Origin: Streptococcus acidominimus
GTDB taxonomy: Bacteria; Bacillota; Bacilli; Lactobacillales; Streptococcaceae
Direction of reading: 5' to 3'
Length of the DNA: 61,780 nt
Assembly: GCF_001921825.1 (NCBI RefSeq)
Contig: NZ_MSJL01000008.1
Span: forward strand, 1-61,780
Both the position numbers and the translations under genes were made by a program. The notes under the pieces are model-generated. The model did not search any database. It was not told the DNA's origin and worked only from the letters and a program-made list of their open reading frames with translations. Positions 36,413 to 48,625 of this stretch are shown one piece after another. Numbering within the stretch: the first letter of the stretch is position 1; every line of letters starts with the position of its first letter.

Positions 36413-38026
36413 ATGTCAGCAATGTCTATTGGTGCTGCCCTTGTTTCCGCTCTCATTGGTTTAGTTATTGGTTATCTAGCGATTTCTTTAAAAATGAAAG
36501 CTGCAAAAGAAGCTGCAGAACTGACACTTTTAAACGCTGAACAAGAAGCAAGTAATATTCGCGGAAAGGCAGAGCGGGAAGCCGACCATATCATGGTGGT
36601 TGCAGAACGTGACCGTCAGACCTTGAAAAAAGAATTGCTTTTAGAGGCGAAAGAAGACGCTCGAAAATATCGTGAAGAAATTGCGGAAGAATTTAAGTCA
36701 GAACGACAAGAATTGAAACAAACGGAAGTGCGCTTGACAGAACGTGCAAGCAGCTTGGACCGTAAAGACGATAATTTAACAAATAAAGAAAAAGCTCTGG
36801 AACAAAAGGAGCAGTCCCTAACAGATAAGTCTAAACACATTGAAGAGCGCGAAGAAGAGGTTGCAAAACTAGAAGAACAAAAGGCTCTCGAATTGGAACG
36901 GGTAGCCTCGCTTACTCAAGAAGAAGCACGCGATTTGATTCTAACCGACACGCGGGATAAGATGGCGCATGAGATTGCGACGCGTATCAAGGAAGCAGAG
37001 CGGGAAGTTAAGGAGCGGGCAGATAAGACAGCAAAGGATCTACTCGCCCAAGCCATGCAACGGATTTCAGGCGAGTATGTAGCAGAGCAAACCATTACAT
37101 CTGTTCATCTTCCAGACGATACCATGAAGGGGCGTATTATCGGACGTGAGGGTCGCAATATTCGAACCTTTGAAAGTTTGACTGGAATTGATGTGATCAT
37201 TGACGATACACCAGAAGTGGTTGTCTTGTCTGGTTTTGACCCGATCCGCCGAGAAATTGCGCGTATGACCATGGAAGCCTTGTTGCAAGATGGTCGGATT
37301 CATCCTGCTCGTATCGAAGAGTTGGTTGAAAAGCACCGCGTAGAGATGGATCATCGTATTCGGGAATATGGGGAGGCAGCTGCCTATGAAATTGGAGCGC
37401 CAAACCTACATCCAGATTTGATTAAGACTATGGGGCGCTTGCACTTCCGGACATCTTATGGTCAAAATGTGCTTCGTCATTCGATCGAGGTGGCAAAATT
37501 GGCGGGTGTGCTTGCGGCAGAACTGGGTGAAAATGTCACAATGGCGCGGCGCGCAGGTTTCTTGCATGATATAGGAAAAGCCATTGACCGTGAGGTAGAT
37601 GGTAGCCATGTGGAGATTGGAACTGAATTGGCGCGTAAATACAAGGAGCATCCAGTAGTGATCAATGCCATTGCTAGTCACCATGGTGATGTGGAAGCGA
37701 CCAGTACCATTGCGGTGATTGTAGCAGCTGCTGATGCCCTTAGTGCAGCGCGTCCAGGTTCCCGTCGGGAATCCATGGAAGCCTATATCAAGCGGCTCCA
37801 AGATTTGGAAGAGATTGCCAATAGCTTTGATGGGATCAAGCAAGCCTATGCTATCCAAGCGGGACGCGAAATTCGGATTATCGTCCATCCAGCGATTGTC
37901 AATGATGATAAAATCACTATTCTGGCTCATGATGTGCGCGAAAAGATTGAAAACAATCTCGACTATCCAGGCAATATCAAGGTGACCGTTATCCGTGAAA
38001 CACGGGCGACAGAAGTTGCTAAATAA
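36413..38026 (+). CDS. rny: Ribonuclease Y
   Basis: Membrane-anchored endoribonuclease that starts decay or processing of many mRNAs. The 537 residues comprise an N-terminal membrane helix (about 5-25), a long charged coiled coil (30-200), a KH domain with [12 protein letters not shown] (about 238-249), and an HD domain (HDIGKAID, about 387) that carries the metal-dependent nuclease site. GAGGTGG precedes the ATG. It is monocistronic with a hairpin terminator behind it, and its leader contains a RUP-like element that may affect expression. Confidence 0.95.
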   Translation: MSAMSIGAALVSALIGLVIGYLAISLKMKAAKEAAELTLLNAEQEASNIRGKAEREADHIMVVAERDRQTLKKELLLEAKEDARKYREEIAEEFKSERQELKQTEVRLTERASSLDRKDDNLTNKEKALEQKEQSLTDKSKHIEEREEEVAKLEEQKALELERVASLTQEEARDLILTDTRDKMAHEIATRIKEAEREVKERADKTAKDLLAQAMQRISGEYVAEQTITSVHLPDDTMKGRIIGREGRNIRTFESLTGIDVIIDDTPEVVVLSGFDPIRREIARMTMEALLQDGRIHPARIEELVEKHRVEMDHRIREYGEAAAYEIGAPNLHPDLIKTMGRLHFRTSYGQNVLRHSIEVAKLAGVLAAELGENVTMARRAGFLHDIGKAIDREVDGSHVEIGTELARKYKEHPVVINAIASHHGDVEATSTIAVIVAAADALSAARPGSRRESMEAYIKRLQDLEEIANSFDGIKQAYAIQAGREIRIIVHPAIVNDDKITILAHDVREKIENNLDYPGNIKVTVIRETRATEVAK

Positions 38027-38035
38027 GAAACTAAA

Positions 38036-38071
38036 GAGGCTGGGACAAGAGGTCCTTGCCTCTCAATTTTT
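38036..38071 (+). terminator. Terminator of rny
   Basis: GAGGC-x2-GGAC, loop, GTCC-x2-GCCTC, then TCAATTTTT. From here to 38330 there is about 260 bases of AT-rich spacer without a supported gene. Confidence 0.65.
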
Positions 38072-38334
38072 ACTTCCTCTCTGCTCTAATGAACTAGGCA
38101 TTTTGTTGCTTTCTGGGTGGTTAGGGGACATTGGAAGATTTTTCCTTTGCCTTAACTTGGCTCAACTAAAGTCATTTATTGACTGCCCTCTGATATTTAC
38201 TCCCAACCAAACCTTGCTAAATTCCTATTCTTTCACAAGGCTACTTAGCTGGTAAAAAATGGTATATTGCCTCAAGCCCCTCATTTGTGAAGAGAGATTC
38301 TTGCGATTTTCTTGGATAAGATAATGAAAATCAG

Positions 38335-39011
<677 letters not shown>

Positions 39012-39027
39012 AAATTAGGTAAGAGAT

Positions 39028-39342
39028 ATGATGCTAAAACCCTCTATTGATACGTTGTTGGACAAGGTACCATCAAAATATTCATTGGTTATCTTGGAGG
39101 CAAAACGTGCGCATGAATTGGAAGCAGGAGCAAAGGCAACTCAAGAATTTACTTCTGTCAAATCCACCTTGCGCGCCTTGGAAGAAATCGAATCTGGTAA
39201 TGTCGTGATTCACCCAGATCCAGAAGCGAAACGCGAAGCTGTCCGCCGTCGTGCGGAAGAAGAACGTCTTCGTCAAGAAGAAGAAGAGCGTAAGATTAAA
39301 GCACAGATTGCCAAAGAAAAAGAAGACGGCGATAAGATTTAA
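39028..39342 (+). CDS. rpoZ: RNA polymerase omega subunit
   Basis: Small RNA polymerase subunit that helps fold and hold beta'. The 104 residues have the conserved start [35 protein letters not shown] region (quoted here by its key blocks PSIDTLL and AKRAHEL), the [12 protein letters not shown] block, and a highly charged C-terminal helix typical of streptococci. It lies between gmk and priA, the conserved order. ATG 39028 or 39031. Confidence 0.95.
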   Translation: MMLKPSIDTLLDKVPSKYSLVILEAKRAHELEAGAKATQEFTSVKSTLRALEEIESGNVVIHPDPEAKREAVRRRAEEERLRQEEEERKIKAQIAKEKEDGDKI

Positions 39343-39351
39343 GAGGCAGGC

Positions 39352-39380
39352 TCAGTTGGCATTCCAACTGGGTTTATTTT
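39352..39380 (+). terminator. Weak terminator between rpoZ and priA
   Basis: CAGTTGG, CATT loop, CCAACTG followed by GGTTTATTTTGA. Possibly only attenuating, as priA follows 50 bases later. Confidence 0.55.
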
Positions 39381-39421
39381 GATTTTTAATGTCACATACG
39401 AGAGACTAGAAAGGAGCAAGG

Positions 39422-41800
39422 ATGTTTGCAGAGGTTATTGTTGACGTCCCCTTGATGCAGACGGATCGTCCCTATACCTACCATATTCCAGAAGAATTTG
39501 AAGCTATGTTGCAGGCAGGGATGAGGGTCCATGTTCCCTTTGGAAAGGGGAATCGGCTCATTCAAGGGATTGTGGTCGGTTTTTCAGAAAGCTCTGACAC
39601 TGAAACAAAAGAGATCGTAGAGGTGTTGGATTTTTCACCTGTGTTAAATACGGAACAGCTATGGCTGGCAGAGGAGCTGCGAAAAACAGTCTTTTCCTAT
39701 AAAATTTCCCTCTTAAAAGCCATGTTACCCAATTTGCTCAATTCTTCTTATGACAAGGTACTCTCGCAGGGAGTAGACTTGTCGGATGCAGATAGGCTGG
39801 CGATTTTTGGTGGTCAAGAGAGTGTGCATTTCTCGGATTTAGACCTCACCCAGCAGGCGCGTGTCATGCGCCTAGCTCAAGCTGGGAAAATTATGGTCGA
39901 CTATCTCGCCAAGGACAAAAAGCAGATTAAGACGGAGAAATGGTATAGGGTTAATCAGAAACAGTTGCAGGATCTTGAGATTAGTAAGCGTGCTAAAAAG
40001 CGACAGGCCTTAAAAGAACTCTTGCTACAACAGGAAGAACCGGCTCCTCTGGCTCATTTGCGTCAGGATTTTTCGATAGAAAATATCCGTTACTTCCAAG
40101 AACAGGGTGCTATTAAAGTGTGGGAAGAAGAAGTCAGTCGTACGCAGGCTTATTTTGACCAGGTCAAAGAAACGGGGGCTTTGCAGCTCAATAGCGAGCA
40201 GGCGAGAGCGGTTCGAGAAATTGTGTCAGAGCTTGGTCAGGCAAGTAGGACCCATCTCCTAGAAGGAGTGACAGGGAGTGGGAAGACCGAGGTCTACTTG
40301 CAGGTCATTGATTATGTTGTAAAGCAGGGGAAGACAGCCATTATGCTGGTGCCTGAAATCTCCTTGACCCCGCAGATGACCCAGCGTTTTATTGCCCGTT
40401 TTGGTCAGAAAGTAGCGATTCTCCATTCGGGTCTGTCAGACGGGGAAAAGTATGATGAGTGGCGCAAAATTGAGCGGGGAGAAGCCCAAGTAGTTGTGGG
40501 AGCTCGTTCTGCGATCTTTGCCCCCTTGACCAATATTGGTGCCATTATCATTGATGAGGAGCATGAGGCGACCTATAAGCAGGATTCTAATCCCCGTTAC
40601 CATGCCCGAGACGTAGCTAAACTACGGGTGGACTACAATCAAGCGGTCTTGGTCCTAGGTTCTGCTACTCCGAGCTTGGAAAGTCGGGCACGGGCTAGCA
40701 AGGGGCTATACGGCTTTTTGACCCTAACCCAACGAGCCAATCCTCAAGCCCGGATTCCGTCAGTAGCGATTGTTGATTTCCGAGATTATATCGGTCAGCA
40801 GGAAGCAAGCACGATTACCCCTGTTTTACTTGAGAAAATCAAGGAAAAACTAGCGAAAAAGGAGCAGGTAGTCTTAATGCTCAATCGTCGTGGCTACTCG
40901 TCTTTTGTCATGTGTCGGGATTGTGGCGCGGTGGATGAATGTCCGAATTGTGATATTTCCCTGACCCTCCACATGGATACTAAGACGATGAACTGTCACT
41001 ATTGTGGTTTTCAAAAGGGCATTCCGCGTATCTGCCCCAATTGCCATAGCAATGCCATCCGCTATTATGGAACGGGTACTCAAAAGGCCTACGACGAGTT
41101 AATGGAAGTATTGCCCGAAGCCCGCATCTTGCGTATGGATGTCGATACGACGAGGAAAAAAGGCAGTCATGAAAAAATCTTGACAGCCTTTGGTCGTGGT
41201 GAAGCAGATATCCTCCTTGGAACGCAGATGATTGCCAAGGGCTTGGACTTTCCCAATGTGACTCTGGTCGGGGTCTTAAATGCGGATACGGCTTTGAATT
41301 TGCCTGATTTTCGCTCTGCAGAACGTACCTTTCAGCTCCTTACTCAAGTGGCGGGACGGGCAGGTCGAGCCGATAAAGTCGGGGAGGTCGTGATTCAGAC
41401 CTATAATCCAAACCACTATGCTATTTCCTTTGCCAAGGAGCAGGACTATGAAGGCTTTTATCAGTATGAAATGGGCATGCGCAGAACGTGGGGCTATCCG
41501 CCTTACTACTACACCGTTGGTGTGACCCTGTCGCATAAGTCGGAAGACTTTGTTGTTAAAAAGGCCTTTGAGGTTATGAACATGTTACGGGAGCATCTGA
41601 GTGATCAGATTCAGCTCCTTGGTCCTACGCCCAAACCGATTGCCCGAACGCACAATCTCTATCATTATCAGATGATTGTCAAATACCGCAAGGAGCCACA
41701 GTTGGGGCAAGTCCTGAATCGTGTGTTAGACTGGACTCAGGAAAGGGAAAATCAGGACCTGCGTGTCGTGATTGACCATGAACCGCAAACGATGATGTGA
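39422..41800 (+). CDS. priA: Primosomal protein N' (replication restart helicase PriA)
   Basis: 3'-5' DNA helicase that recognises stalled forks and reloads the replisome. The 792 residues include the N-terminal 3'-primer-binding domain (DVPLMQTDRPYTYHIP), helicase motif I GVTGSGKTEVY (about 284) and DEEHE (about 379), two zinc-binding cysteine clusters (CRDCGAVDECPNC and CHYCGFQKGIPRICPNC, about 500-545), and the late GRAGR motif. AGGAG precedes the ATG. It is followed by 1.2 kb of repeat DNA before fmt, with which it is often directly linked in other streptococci. Confidence 0.95.
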   Translation: MFAEVIVDVPLMQTDRPYTYHIPEEFEAMLQAGMRVHVPFGKGNRLIQGIVVGFSESSDTETKEIVEVLDFSPVLNTEQLWLAEELRKTVFSYKISLLKAMLPNLLNSSYDKVLSQGVDLSDADRLAIFGGQESVHFSDLDLTQQARVMRLAQAGKIMVDYLAKDKKQIKTEKWYRVNQKQLQDLEISKRAKKRQALKELLLQQEEPAPLAHLRQDFSIENIRYFQEQGAIKVWEEEVSRTQAYFDQVKETGALQLNSEQARAVREIVSELGQASRTHLLEGVTGSGKTEVYLQVIDYVVKQGKTAIMLVPEISLTPQMTQRFIARFGQKVAILHSGLSDGEKYDEWRKIERGEAQVVVGARSAIFAPLTNIGAIIIDEEHEATYKQDSNPRYHARDVAKLRVDYNQAVLVLGSATPSLESRARASKGLYGFLTLTQRANPQARIPSVAIVDFRDYIGQQEASTITPVLLEKIKEKLAKKEQVVLMLNRRGYSSFVMCRDCGAVDECPNCDISLTLHMDTKTMNCHYCGFQKGIPRICPNCHSNAIRYYGTGTQKAYDELMEVLPEARILRMDVDTTRKKGSHEKILTAFGRGEADILLGTQMIAKGLDFPNVTLVGVLNADTALNLPDFRSAERTFQLLTQVAGRAGRADKVGEVVIQTYNPNHYAISFAKEQDYEGFYQYEMGMRRTWGYPPYYYTVGVTLSHKSEDFVVKKAFEVMNMLREHLSDQIQLLGPTPKPIARTHNLYHYQMIVKYRKEPQLGQVLNRVLDWTQERENQDLRVVIDHEPQTMM

Positions 41801-41901
41801 GGTGGGGAATGCTGAACGGCATTCTAATGGTTAGATAGTGTGTCTAATCTTGGAGTGCTGTTCAGATAATCCTTGCCTTTTTATTTTTAGTGAGGATGAG
41901 A

Positions 41902-42993
41902 TAAACTAAACGGCTATACCCTTGAAGCAGAGAAATAGGATAAAAGATGGTATAATAAAGTAGATAGATTGGATGGTTCAATAACATCAAGAGCAAATAA
42001 ATGGAATATGGGTTAAAGCTTGGAAAAAGAGACATAACTGTTTCAGCTTCAGCTGATTACAGGTATGCTCCCTTTAGGGATAGATTTCCTTGTGTTCATG
42101 GAACACATCGTCAATCTCCTATTTTTGCTTGGCTCGCTTCAACAGTCCAGAAGGACTGTTGAAGGCGGGAGATAAAACGAGTGAAACTCGTATCAAATGC
42201 CCTCGTATCTTGGGGAATTGAGTTCAGCCTAAAACCTCGGAAAATAGATAAACATTCCTAGAAGCTGCGCTTCTACGTCATGTTTCCTAATTTTCAGTCG
42301 GTTTTTTAACGGCTTCACATCTTATTGTAATTGAACTCGAGCTAAGCACTGTGTGAAAAAGATAAATTGCCTTGTGTCTTGAGACACGGCGTCAATTTCC
42401 TATTTTCACTTTGTGCTTTTAACGCTCTCGTATCTTAACTGAACACGCCCTAAACTCTGTGCGAAAAAGAGACGCAACTGTTGCAACTTTAGTTGCTTAC
42501 AGGTGTGGCTCCCTTTAGGGATAAACATTCCTAGAAGCTGCGCTTCTACGTCATGTTTCCTAATTTTCAGTCGGTTTTTTAACGGCTTCACATCTTATTG
42601 TAATTGAACTCGAGCTAAGCACTGTGTGAAAAAGATAAATTGCCTTGTGTCTTGAGACACGGTGTCAATTTCCTATTTTCACTTTGTGCTTTTAACGCTC
42701 TTGTATCTTGTGTAACTGAACTCGGGCTACGAGCTGTGCAAAAAAGATAGATTTCCTTGTGTTCATGGAACACATCGTCAATCTCCTATTTTTGCTTGGC
42801 TCGCTTCAACAGTCCAGAAGGACTGTTGAAGGCGGGAGATAGAACGAGTGCAACTCGTATCAAATGCCCTCGTATCTTGTGTAACTGAACTCGGACTACA
42901 ACTCGCTGACAAAAAGACCAATCTCATTGGGTGCGAGACACCCTGCTTCGATTGCCTATTTTGTCTAGGAGTTGCTTAACGCCCTCGTATCTT
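41902..42993. repeat. Array III of hairpin repeat units between priA and fmt
   Basis: It starts with a MITE end (41902-41918) and then holds about seven head-to-tail units. These are a composite (about 42005-42212), an AAAACC unit (about 42214-42323), and an AGCAC unit (arms 42345-42359 and 42403-42417). Next come a composite (about 42437-42597), a second AGCAC unit (about 42599-42709), a composite (about 42711-42875), and a CAACTC/GAGTTG unit (about 42879-42993). A 190-bp segment is directly repeated (42247-42436 and 42520-42709) with two differences. There is no protein-coding gene here. Confidence 0.8.
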
Positions 42994-43011
42994 GTGTAAA
43001 GGAGTATGTGT

Positions 43012-43947
43012 ATGACAAAATTGATTTTTATGGGAACGCCTGTTTTTTCGGCGACGGTTTTAAAGGGGTTGCTAGAAGATAGTCAGTATGAATTGTTAGC
43101 AGTGGTTACTCAACCCGATCGTGCGGTGGGTAGAAAAAAAGAGATTCGAATGACACCGGTTAAAGAGCTGGCATTATCGCATGACCTGCCGGTATATCAA
43201 CCTGAAAAATTATCTGGAAGCAGAGAATTAGAAGAATTGATGGAGCTTGGTGCAGACGGGATTGTTACGGCGGCTTTTGGTCAGTTTTTACCAACAAAAC
43301 TCTTAAATAGCGTATCATTTGCCGTCAATGTCCATGCTTCGCTTCTGCCTAAATATAGAGGTGGTGCGCCGATTCACTATGCCCTCATCAATGGGGATGC
43401 CGAAGCTGGCGTGACCCTCATGGAAATGGTCAAGGAGATGGACGCCGGCGATATGATTGCTAAAAAAGCTCTTCCGATTACGGATAAGGATAATGTAGGA
43501 ACCCTATTTGAAAAATTAGCGGTCGTCGGACGTGATTTATTGCTGGAACACCTCCCTGCTTATGTGGCAGGTGAGCTGAAACCCGAAGCCCAAGATCCAA
43601 GCCAAGTGACTTTCTCACCCAACATTAGTCCCGAGGAGGAGCGTCTAGATTGGACCAAGACCAATCGTCAACTCTTCAATCATATCCGCGGGATGTACCC
43701 GTGGCCAGTGGCGCATACTCTTTTACATGGAGAACGCTTCAAGATTCACGAAGCTAGCCTAGCAGAAGGTTCTGGACAACCAGGTGAAATCATTGCGCTT
43801 AGTAAGAAAGAATTGCGGATCGCAACGGGTGAAGGAGCGCTTGCTCTAAAAACAGTTCAGCCAGCAGGCAAGCCTAAAATGGGAATCGCCGATTTCTTAA
43901 ACGGGATTGGTCGCAAGTTAGCAGTAGGAGATCGTTTTGGTGAATAA
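43012..43947 (+). CDS. fmt: Methionyl-tRNA formyltransferase
   Basis: Formylates initiator Met-tRNA with 10-formyl-THF. The 311-residue protein has the [12 protein letters not shown] start, the catalytic [17 protein letters not shown] segment (Asn, His and the downstream Asp of EMDAGDM), and a C-terminal OB-like tRNA-binding domain. The ATG at 43012 is seven bases after GGAG; an ATG two codons earlier is too close. Its 3' end overlaps rsmB. It heads fmt-rsmB-stp-stkP, whose promoter must lie in or near the repeat array upstream. Confidence 0.95.
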   Translation: MTKLIFMGTPVFSATVLKGLLEDSQYELLAVVTQPDRAVGRKKEIRMTPVKELALSHDLPVYQPEKLSGSRELEELMELGADGIVTAAFGQFLPTKLLNSVSFAVNVHASLLPKYRGGAPIHYALINGDAEAGVTLMEMVKEMDAGDMIAKKALPITDKDNVGTLFEKLAVVGRDLLLEHLPAYVAGELKPEAQDPSQVTFSPNISPEEERLDWTKTNRQLFNHIRGMYPWPVAHTLLHGERFKIHEASLAEGSGQPGEIIALSKKELRIATGEGALALKTVQPAGKPKMGIADFLNGIGRKLAVGDRFGE

Positions 43948-45247
43948 AAAGGAAACAGCACGAGGTCTTGCCTTAACGGTTTTGGGGCAGATATTTGACG
44001 AGGGAGGCTATTCGAATCTTGCTCTCCATCAAGCCCTGCACTCCTCTTCCTTGTCGGAAAAAGATAAAAGGCTCGTAACCGAGCTGGTATATGGCACTGT
44101 TGCGCGGAAAATCACGCTGGAATGGTATCTGGCACATGTGATTGAAGATAGAGAGAAACTGGATTCATGGGTCTATCAGCTCCTCCTGCTTAGTCTCTAT
44201 CAGATTGTTTATTTGGACAAAATTCCCAACCATGCCATTGTCAACGAAGCGGTAGAAATCGCCAAGAAAAGCCGGGGGACAGATAAATTTGTCAATGCAA
44301 TTTTAAGAAAGCTGATCGATCATGAGCTACCAGATATTGCCAGCATTAAACGGAAAAACAAACGGCTGTCAGTTCAGTACTCCCTGCCTGTATGGCTGGT
44401 GAAAAAGCTGATAGATGAATATGGAGACGAACGGGCAATCAAGATTTTTGAGAGTTTGCTCGTCCGCAATAAGGCGAGCGTCCGTGTGATCAATTCTCAG
44501 GAAGTGGAAGAGGTAAAGCAGGAGACGCAGGCAGACTTGTCTGTTTTATCAGCTGTTGGTCTGGTAAAGCCGAGCGGTCACTTTGCAGGGACCAAGGCCT
44601 TTACAGAAGGTAGGATCACGATTCAAGATGAGAGTAGCCAGCTCGTTGCGCCAACGCTCCAACTTCAAGGAGATGAGGCAGTGCTGGATGCCTGTGCAGC
44701 TCCGGGTGGAAAAACGGCGCATATAGCTAGCTATTTGACGACAGGGACTGTCACAGCCCTTGACTTGTATGACCATAAGTTGGACTTGATTGAGCAGAAC
44801 GCTACGCGTCTCGGCGTGGCTGACAGGGTAATCACTAAAAAGTTAGATGCTAGAAAGGTTTTTGAGACATTTGGCGCAGATGCTTTTGATAAGATTTTGG
44901 TAGATGCGCCTTGCTCGGGTATCGGGCTCTTACGCCGTAAGCCAGACATCAAGTACAACAAGGAAACGGCAGATTTTGAAGCGCTGCAGCAACTGCAACT
45001 AGAGATCCTAAGCAATGTTTGTCAAAGTCTTAGAAAAGGTGGTATAATAACTTATAGCACCTGCACAATTGTGGCAGAAGAAAATCATCAAGTGGTGGAG
45101 GCTTTTCTAGCCAAACACCCCAACTTTAAACAAGTAAGATTAGATCATAACAGAAAAGATATTTTGCAAGATGGCTGTATCCTTATCACCCCGGAATTAT
45201 ATGGTAGTGATGGTTTCTTCATCAGTCAATTTCAGCGAGTATCGTAA
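43940..45247 (+). CDS. rsmB: 16S rRNA (cytosine967-C5)-methyltransferase RsmB
   Basis: NusB-like N-terminal RNA-binding domain (1-140) and a Rossmann methyltransferase domain with [14 protein letters not shown] (about 250) and the catalytic cysteines in DAPCSG (about 325) and STCT (about 378), typical of m5C enzymes. About 435 residues. Start is GTG 43940 (AGGAG nine bases upstream) or TTG 43937. It overlaps fmt and is followed ten bases later by the stp ribosome-binding region, so it belongs to the same operon. Confidence 0.93.
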   Translation: MNKKETARGLALTVLGQIFDEGGYSNLALHQALHSSSLSEKDKRLVTELVYGTVARKITLEWYLAHVIEDREKLDSWVYQLLLLSLYQIVYLDKIPNHAIVNEAVEIAKKSRGTDKFVNAILRKLIDHELPDIASIKRKNKRLSVQYSLPVWLVKKLIDEYGDERAIKIFESLLVRNKASVRVINSQEVEEVKQETQADLSVLSAVGLVKPSGHFAGTKAFTEGRITIQDESSQLVAPTLQLQGDEAVLDACAAPGGKTAHIASYLTTGTVTALDLYDHKLDLIEQNATRLGVADRVITKKLDARKVFETFGADAFDKILVDAPCSGIGLLRRKPDIKYNKETADFEALQQLQLEILSNVCQSLRKGGIITYSTCTIVAEENHQVVEAFLAKHPNFKQVRLDHNRKDILQDGCILITPELYGSDGFFISQFQRVS

Positions 45248-45265
45248 GAGGAGGAAATGGGCCAA

Positions 45266-46006
45266 ATGGAAATTTCATTATTAACAGATGTAGGTCAAAA
45301 ACGTACCAACAATCAAGATTATGTCAACCGTTATACAAACCGAGCAGGTATTGATTTGATCGTTTTGGCAGACGGTATGGGTGGTCATCGTGCAGGGCAT
45401 ATTGCCAGTGAAATGGCGGCAACAGACTTGGGTGTTTCGTGGGTAGATACACAAATCCATACGTTGAATGATGTTCGGGAATGGTTCGCTGTTGTCCTCG
45501 AGCAAGAAAACCAAAAGATTCATGAGTTGGGACAAACAGAAGAATACCGCGGGATGGGGACAACATTAGAAGCCGTTGTCATCATCGATCATCAAATGAT
45601 CTACGCCCATATTGGAGACTCACGAATCGGTCTGGTACGCGACGGGGAGTACAGCCAATTGACCAACGACCATTCCTTGGTCGGAGCCTTGGTTCGAGCA
45701 GGCCAGTTGACCGAGGAAGAGGCGCAACACCATCCACAGAAGAATTTCATTACCCAATCCATCGGTCAGCAAAATCCTGTCGAAGCAGATATTGCCTTAA
45801 AAACGCTAGAGTTGGGCGATTATATTCTAGTCAATAGTGATGGCTTGACCAACATGGTTTCCAACGAAGATATCCGAGATATTATCCTTAGTGATGTTTC
45901 TCTAAATAGCAAGGCAGAAAGTCTCGTTCGCTTTGCCAATAACGCTGGCGGTACAGATAATATCACCGTAGCCCTTATCCACATTACCGAGGAGGCTAGG
46001 CAATGA
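45266..46006 (+). CDS. stp: PP2C-family protein phosphatase, partner of StkP
   Basis: Metal-dependent serine/threonine phosphatase that reverses StkP phosphorylation (PhpP/Stp1 type). About 246 residues with the metal-ligand motifs RTNNQD (about 15), LADGMGGH (about 37), GDSR (about 120), NSDGL (about 193) and GGTDNITV (about 233), all intact. I choose ATG 45266 ([13 protein letters not shown]) as in known homologues; ATG 45257 is too near AGGAGG. Its stop overlaps the stkP start (ATGA), the classic kinase-phosphatase pair. Confidence 0.95.
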   Translation: MEISLLTDVGQKRTNNQDYVNRYTNRAGIDLIVLADGMGGHRAGHIASEMAATDLGVSWVDTQIHTLNDVREWFAVVLEQENQKIHELGQTEEYRGMGTTLEAVVIIDHQMIYAHIGDSRIGLVRDGEYSQLTNDHSLVGALVRAGQLTEEEAQHHPQKNFITQSIGQQNPVEADIALKTLELGDYILVNSDGLTNMVSNEDIRDIILSDVSLNSKAESLVRFANNAGGTDNITVALIHITEEARQ

Positions 46007-47979
46007 TTCAGATTGGGAAAATCTTTGCTGATCGCTACCGAATCGTCCGTCAAATTGGACGTGGAGGAATGGCGGACGTCTATCTGGCAAAAGATTTGAT
46101 TTTAGACGGGGCAGAGGTCGCTGTCAAGGTTCTGCGAACCAACTATCAAACCGATCAGATAGCCGTGCAACGTTTTCAGCGAGAAGCTAGAGCCATGGCA
46201 GACTTGGATCATCCGAATATTGTACGCATTTCAGACATTGGCGAAGAAGACGGACAACAATATTTGGCGATGGAATATGTCAATGGTCTCGATTTAAAAC
46301 GATATATTAAGGAGAATGCTCCTCTGTCCAATGATGAAGCGGTACGGATCATGGGGCAAATCCTGCTAGCCATGAGAATGGCGCATACCCGCGGTATCGT
46401 ACACCGTGATTTGAAACCACAGAATGTCCTCTTAACCAAAGAAGGCACCGCCAAGGTGACGGATTTCGGGATTGCGGTAGCCTTTGCAGAGACCAGCTTA
46501 ACCCAGACCAATTCGATGCTGGGATCGGTTCATTATCTATCACCTGAGCAGGCTCGTGGTTCAAAAGCGACGGTTCAAAGCGACATTTATGCCATGGGGA
46601 TTATCCTGTTTGAAATGCTGACAGGGCGGATTCCCTATGACGGAGATAGCGCCGTAACGATTGCGCTTCAGCATTTCCAGAAAGCCCTGCCGTCTGTACG
46701 GGAAGAAAATCCGAATGTGCCACAGGCGCTTGAAAATGTCGTCTTAAAAGCAACTGCCAAAAAACTGACAGATCGTTATAAGACAGTTGCCGAAATGTAT
46801 ACAGATATTGCCTCTTCCTTGTCGAATAATCGGTTGAATGAAAGGAAGGTTGTCTTAGAGGACGGAAAGGTCGATACCAAAACCCTACCAAAGCTATCAA
46901 CCATTGCGACAGAACAGAGAACCTCTTCTATTAAAGTACCCCATGCTGCACCGGCTGCCCAACATCCAGAGCGTCCAGTAGGAGCAGCTTCTAAGTCCAG
47001 ACGAAAAATACGGACGCGGTATAAGGTATTGTTTGGGGCAATTGTATTGATTATTGCTGCTGTGGCGGCTCTTTTACTAAATACTCCTGCCACGATTAAA
47101 GTGCCAGATGTTAGTGGTCAGACCTTAGACGTTGCGCGTGAAATGCTAGAGACAGCCGGTTTAAAGGTTGGAAAAGTGAAGGAAGAACCGTCTTCAGAAG
47201 TTGCAGAAGGAAAGGTCATTCGCACCAATCCGGCAGCAGGCACCTCTAAGCGAGAGGGCAAGCCAGTCGATATTGTAGTGGCAACCACTGATGCTGTAAC
47301 AGTACCTGATGTCGTCGGAAAAGATATCAAAGATGCAAAGATTGAGCTAGAAGCCGCAGGCTTTGTCGTTGAAGAAGTACAGGAACACAGTGATAGCGTG
47401 GAGGCAGATCAGGTTATCTCGACCGACCCGAAAGCCAATTCTTCTAAGGCCAAGGGAAGCACTATCACTGTTAAGGTATCCAAAGGAGCTGAACAGCCTC
47501 AAGTTCCAGATGTTACTGGTAAGAGCTTAGATACAGCTACACAAGAACTCAAAGCCGCAGGCTTGGTCGTTGGAACAATAAGCGAAGAATACGGCACCCA
47601 TCAAAAAGGACTGGTCACTCGTATAGAACCAGAAGCTGGAACTGCTCTCCCGAAAGGTTCAGCAGTGAATCTTGTTATCTCAAAAGGCCCAGCACCGGTT
47701 ATGCCTGACTTTGGTGTACTCAAAACGAGCTATGCTGATGCACGTAGGCAGTTACAGAATTTGGGGGTCAATGTCACGGTTGAAAAGATAGAGGATTCTG
47801 GTTATTCCGCTAATGGAGAGTTGGTAGTAGGACAATTTCCTGCTGCTGGTACTGCTATTGGAGAAAGCGTTACTCTCTATGTATCCGTGGCAGCTCCTGC
47901 TTCGTCAACGCCGAGCAATAATGCGAATATCCCTAGCTCTGGCAGTAGTTCTACAACTACCAGCAGTTCAGATCATTAA
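46003..47979 (+). CDS. stkP: Serine/threonine protein kinase with four PASTA domains
   Basis: Membrane kinase that senses wall fragments or lipid II and coordinates septal growth. The 658 residues comprise a kinase domain (10-275) with Gly loop GRGGMADVY, Lys42, catalytic HRD (Asp136) and DFG, then a juxtamembrane region, one membrane helix (about 342-360), four PASTA repeats (about 364-640), and a Ser-rich tail. Likely substrates encoded here include MapZ, GpsB and possibly LiaF/LiaS-linked factors (family knowledge). In relatives liaF follows; here an LXG toxin operon starts 21 bases after the stop with no terminator between. Confidence 0.95.
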   Translation: MIQIGKIFADRYRIVRQIGRGGMADVYLAKDLILDGAEVAVKVLRTNYQTDQIAVQRFQREARAMADLDHPNIVRISDIGEEDGQQYLAMEYVNGLDLKRYIKENAPLSNDEAVRIMGQILLAMRMAHTRGIVHRDLKPQNVLLTKEGTAKVTDFGIAVAFAETSLTQTNSMLGSVHYLSPEQARGSKATVQSDIYAMGIILFEMLTGRIPYDGDSAVTIALQHFQKALPSVREENPNVPQALENVVLKATAKKLTDRYKTVAEMYTDIASSLSNNRLNERKVVLEDGKVDTKTLPKLSTIATEQRTSSIKVPHAAPAAQHPERPVGAASKSRRKIRTRYKVLFGAIVLIIAAVAALLLNTPATIKVPDVSGQTLDVAREMLETAGLKVGKVKEEPSSEVAEGKVIRTNPAAGTSKREGKPVDIVVATTDAVTVPDVVGKDIKDAKIELEAAGFVVEEVQEHSDSVEADQVISTDPKANSSKAKGSTITVKVSKGAEQPQVPDVTGKSLDTATQELKAAGLVVGTISEEYGTHQKGLVTRIEPEAGTALPKGSAVNLVISKGPAPVMPDFGVLKTSYADARRQLQNLGVNVTVEKIEDSGYSANGELVVGQFPAAGTAIGESVTLYVSVAAPASSTPSNNANIPSSGSSSTTTSSSDH

Positions 47980-48000
47980 ATAGAAAGTAGGAGGAAAGCC

Positions 48001-48300
48001 ATGGTCGTTTTACAAAATGATACCTCCACTGCTGGGGAGAGAGCCACCGCTTTAGCAAATGGTGTCTCTGCCTTAGTCAGTAGTGGCAGTGTGATGCTAG
48101 ATTTTCAAACAAAACTTGGTGGTAACGAGCAAGCCAAAGAAGCGATTGCTAAATCACAAGAGCTGGCTAGCCAATTAGGAACAATCCTCTCTTCGATGTC
48201 CAGCAATATCCAAAGTGTGTCTGCTAGCTTTCAAGCAATGGATGCACAGTTGGGTGTTCAATTACAAAGTACGGGGTTTAGTTTGAATGAACCGAAGTGA
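48001..48300 (+). CDS. LXG-associated small alpha-helical protein (TIGR04197/DUF3130 type)
   Basis: A 99-residue, WXG100-like helical hairpin protein. Family members (SACOL2603-type, DUF3130) act as targeting partners that bind the LXG domain of a toxin and go with it to the type VIIb secretion system. The sequence is Ala/Ser/Gln-rich without cysteine or signal peptide (SSGSVMLDFQTKLGGNEQAKEA). The ATG follows AGGAGG. It opens the toxin operon directly behind stkP; its end overlaps the next gene (DUF3958-like). The family call rests on sequence style and gene order. Confidence 0.75.
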   Translation: MVVLQNDTSTAGERATALANGVSALVSSGSVMLDFQTKLGGNEQAKEAIAKSQELASQLGTILSSMSSNIQSVSASFQAMDAQLGVQLQSTGFSLNEPK

Positions 48301-48625
48301 ATTAAGAGAAGTTAGCAAGCGAGTTAATGAGCGACTAGCCCATCAGCAAGAGCTGATAAAAGCAAGGCAAATGAGTATGGAAGAGCTGGGTCAACTCTCA
48401 AAAGAGTCGGATCATTTCTTACGGGAGTTAGTCGCGCTTCTTCACGGCTCTTCAGACCGTTCTCTTTTTCAGGGGCTTGTTGATGAGCAGCTTGCCCAGA
48501 ACAAGAAGATAAAGACGGACTTGGAGAGAGAATATGAAGAACTGCTGTATGAAAACCGCCGTCTGACCAATCAGGCAGAGGAACTTGCAGTAGAGCAAAG
48601 GAGATTGGAAGAGGAGGAAACATAG
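48287..48625 (+). CDS. DUF3958-like LXG-associated protein
   Basis: A 112-residue, highly charged, mostly helical protein (Glu/Arg/Gln-rich coiled coil, LEREYEELLYENRRLTNQAEEL). Proteins of this kind lie between the small WXG-like partner and the LXG toxin in many streptococcal and enterococcal loci and are the second of two targeting factors needed for toxin export. It overlaps the preceding gene by 14 bases and the toxin start by one base (TAGTG), so all three are translated together. Confidence 0.75.
   Translation: MNRSELREVSKRVNERLAHQQELIKARQMSMEELGQLSKESDHFLRELVALLHGSSDRSLFQGLVDEQLAQNKKIKTDLEREYEELLYENRRLTNQAEELAVEQRRLEEEET

Noticed and set aside
37995..38255. 86-codon frame overlapping the end of rny
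   Set aside because: Starts inside rny, crosses its terminator and has no recognisable product or ribosome-binding site.
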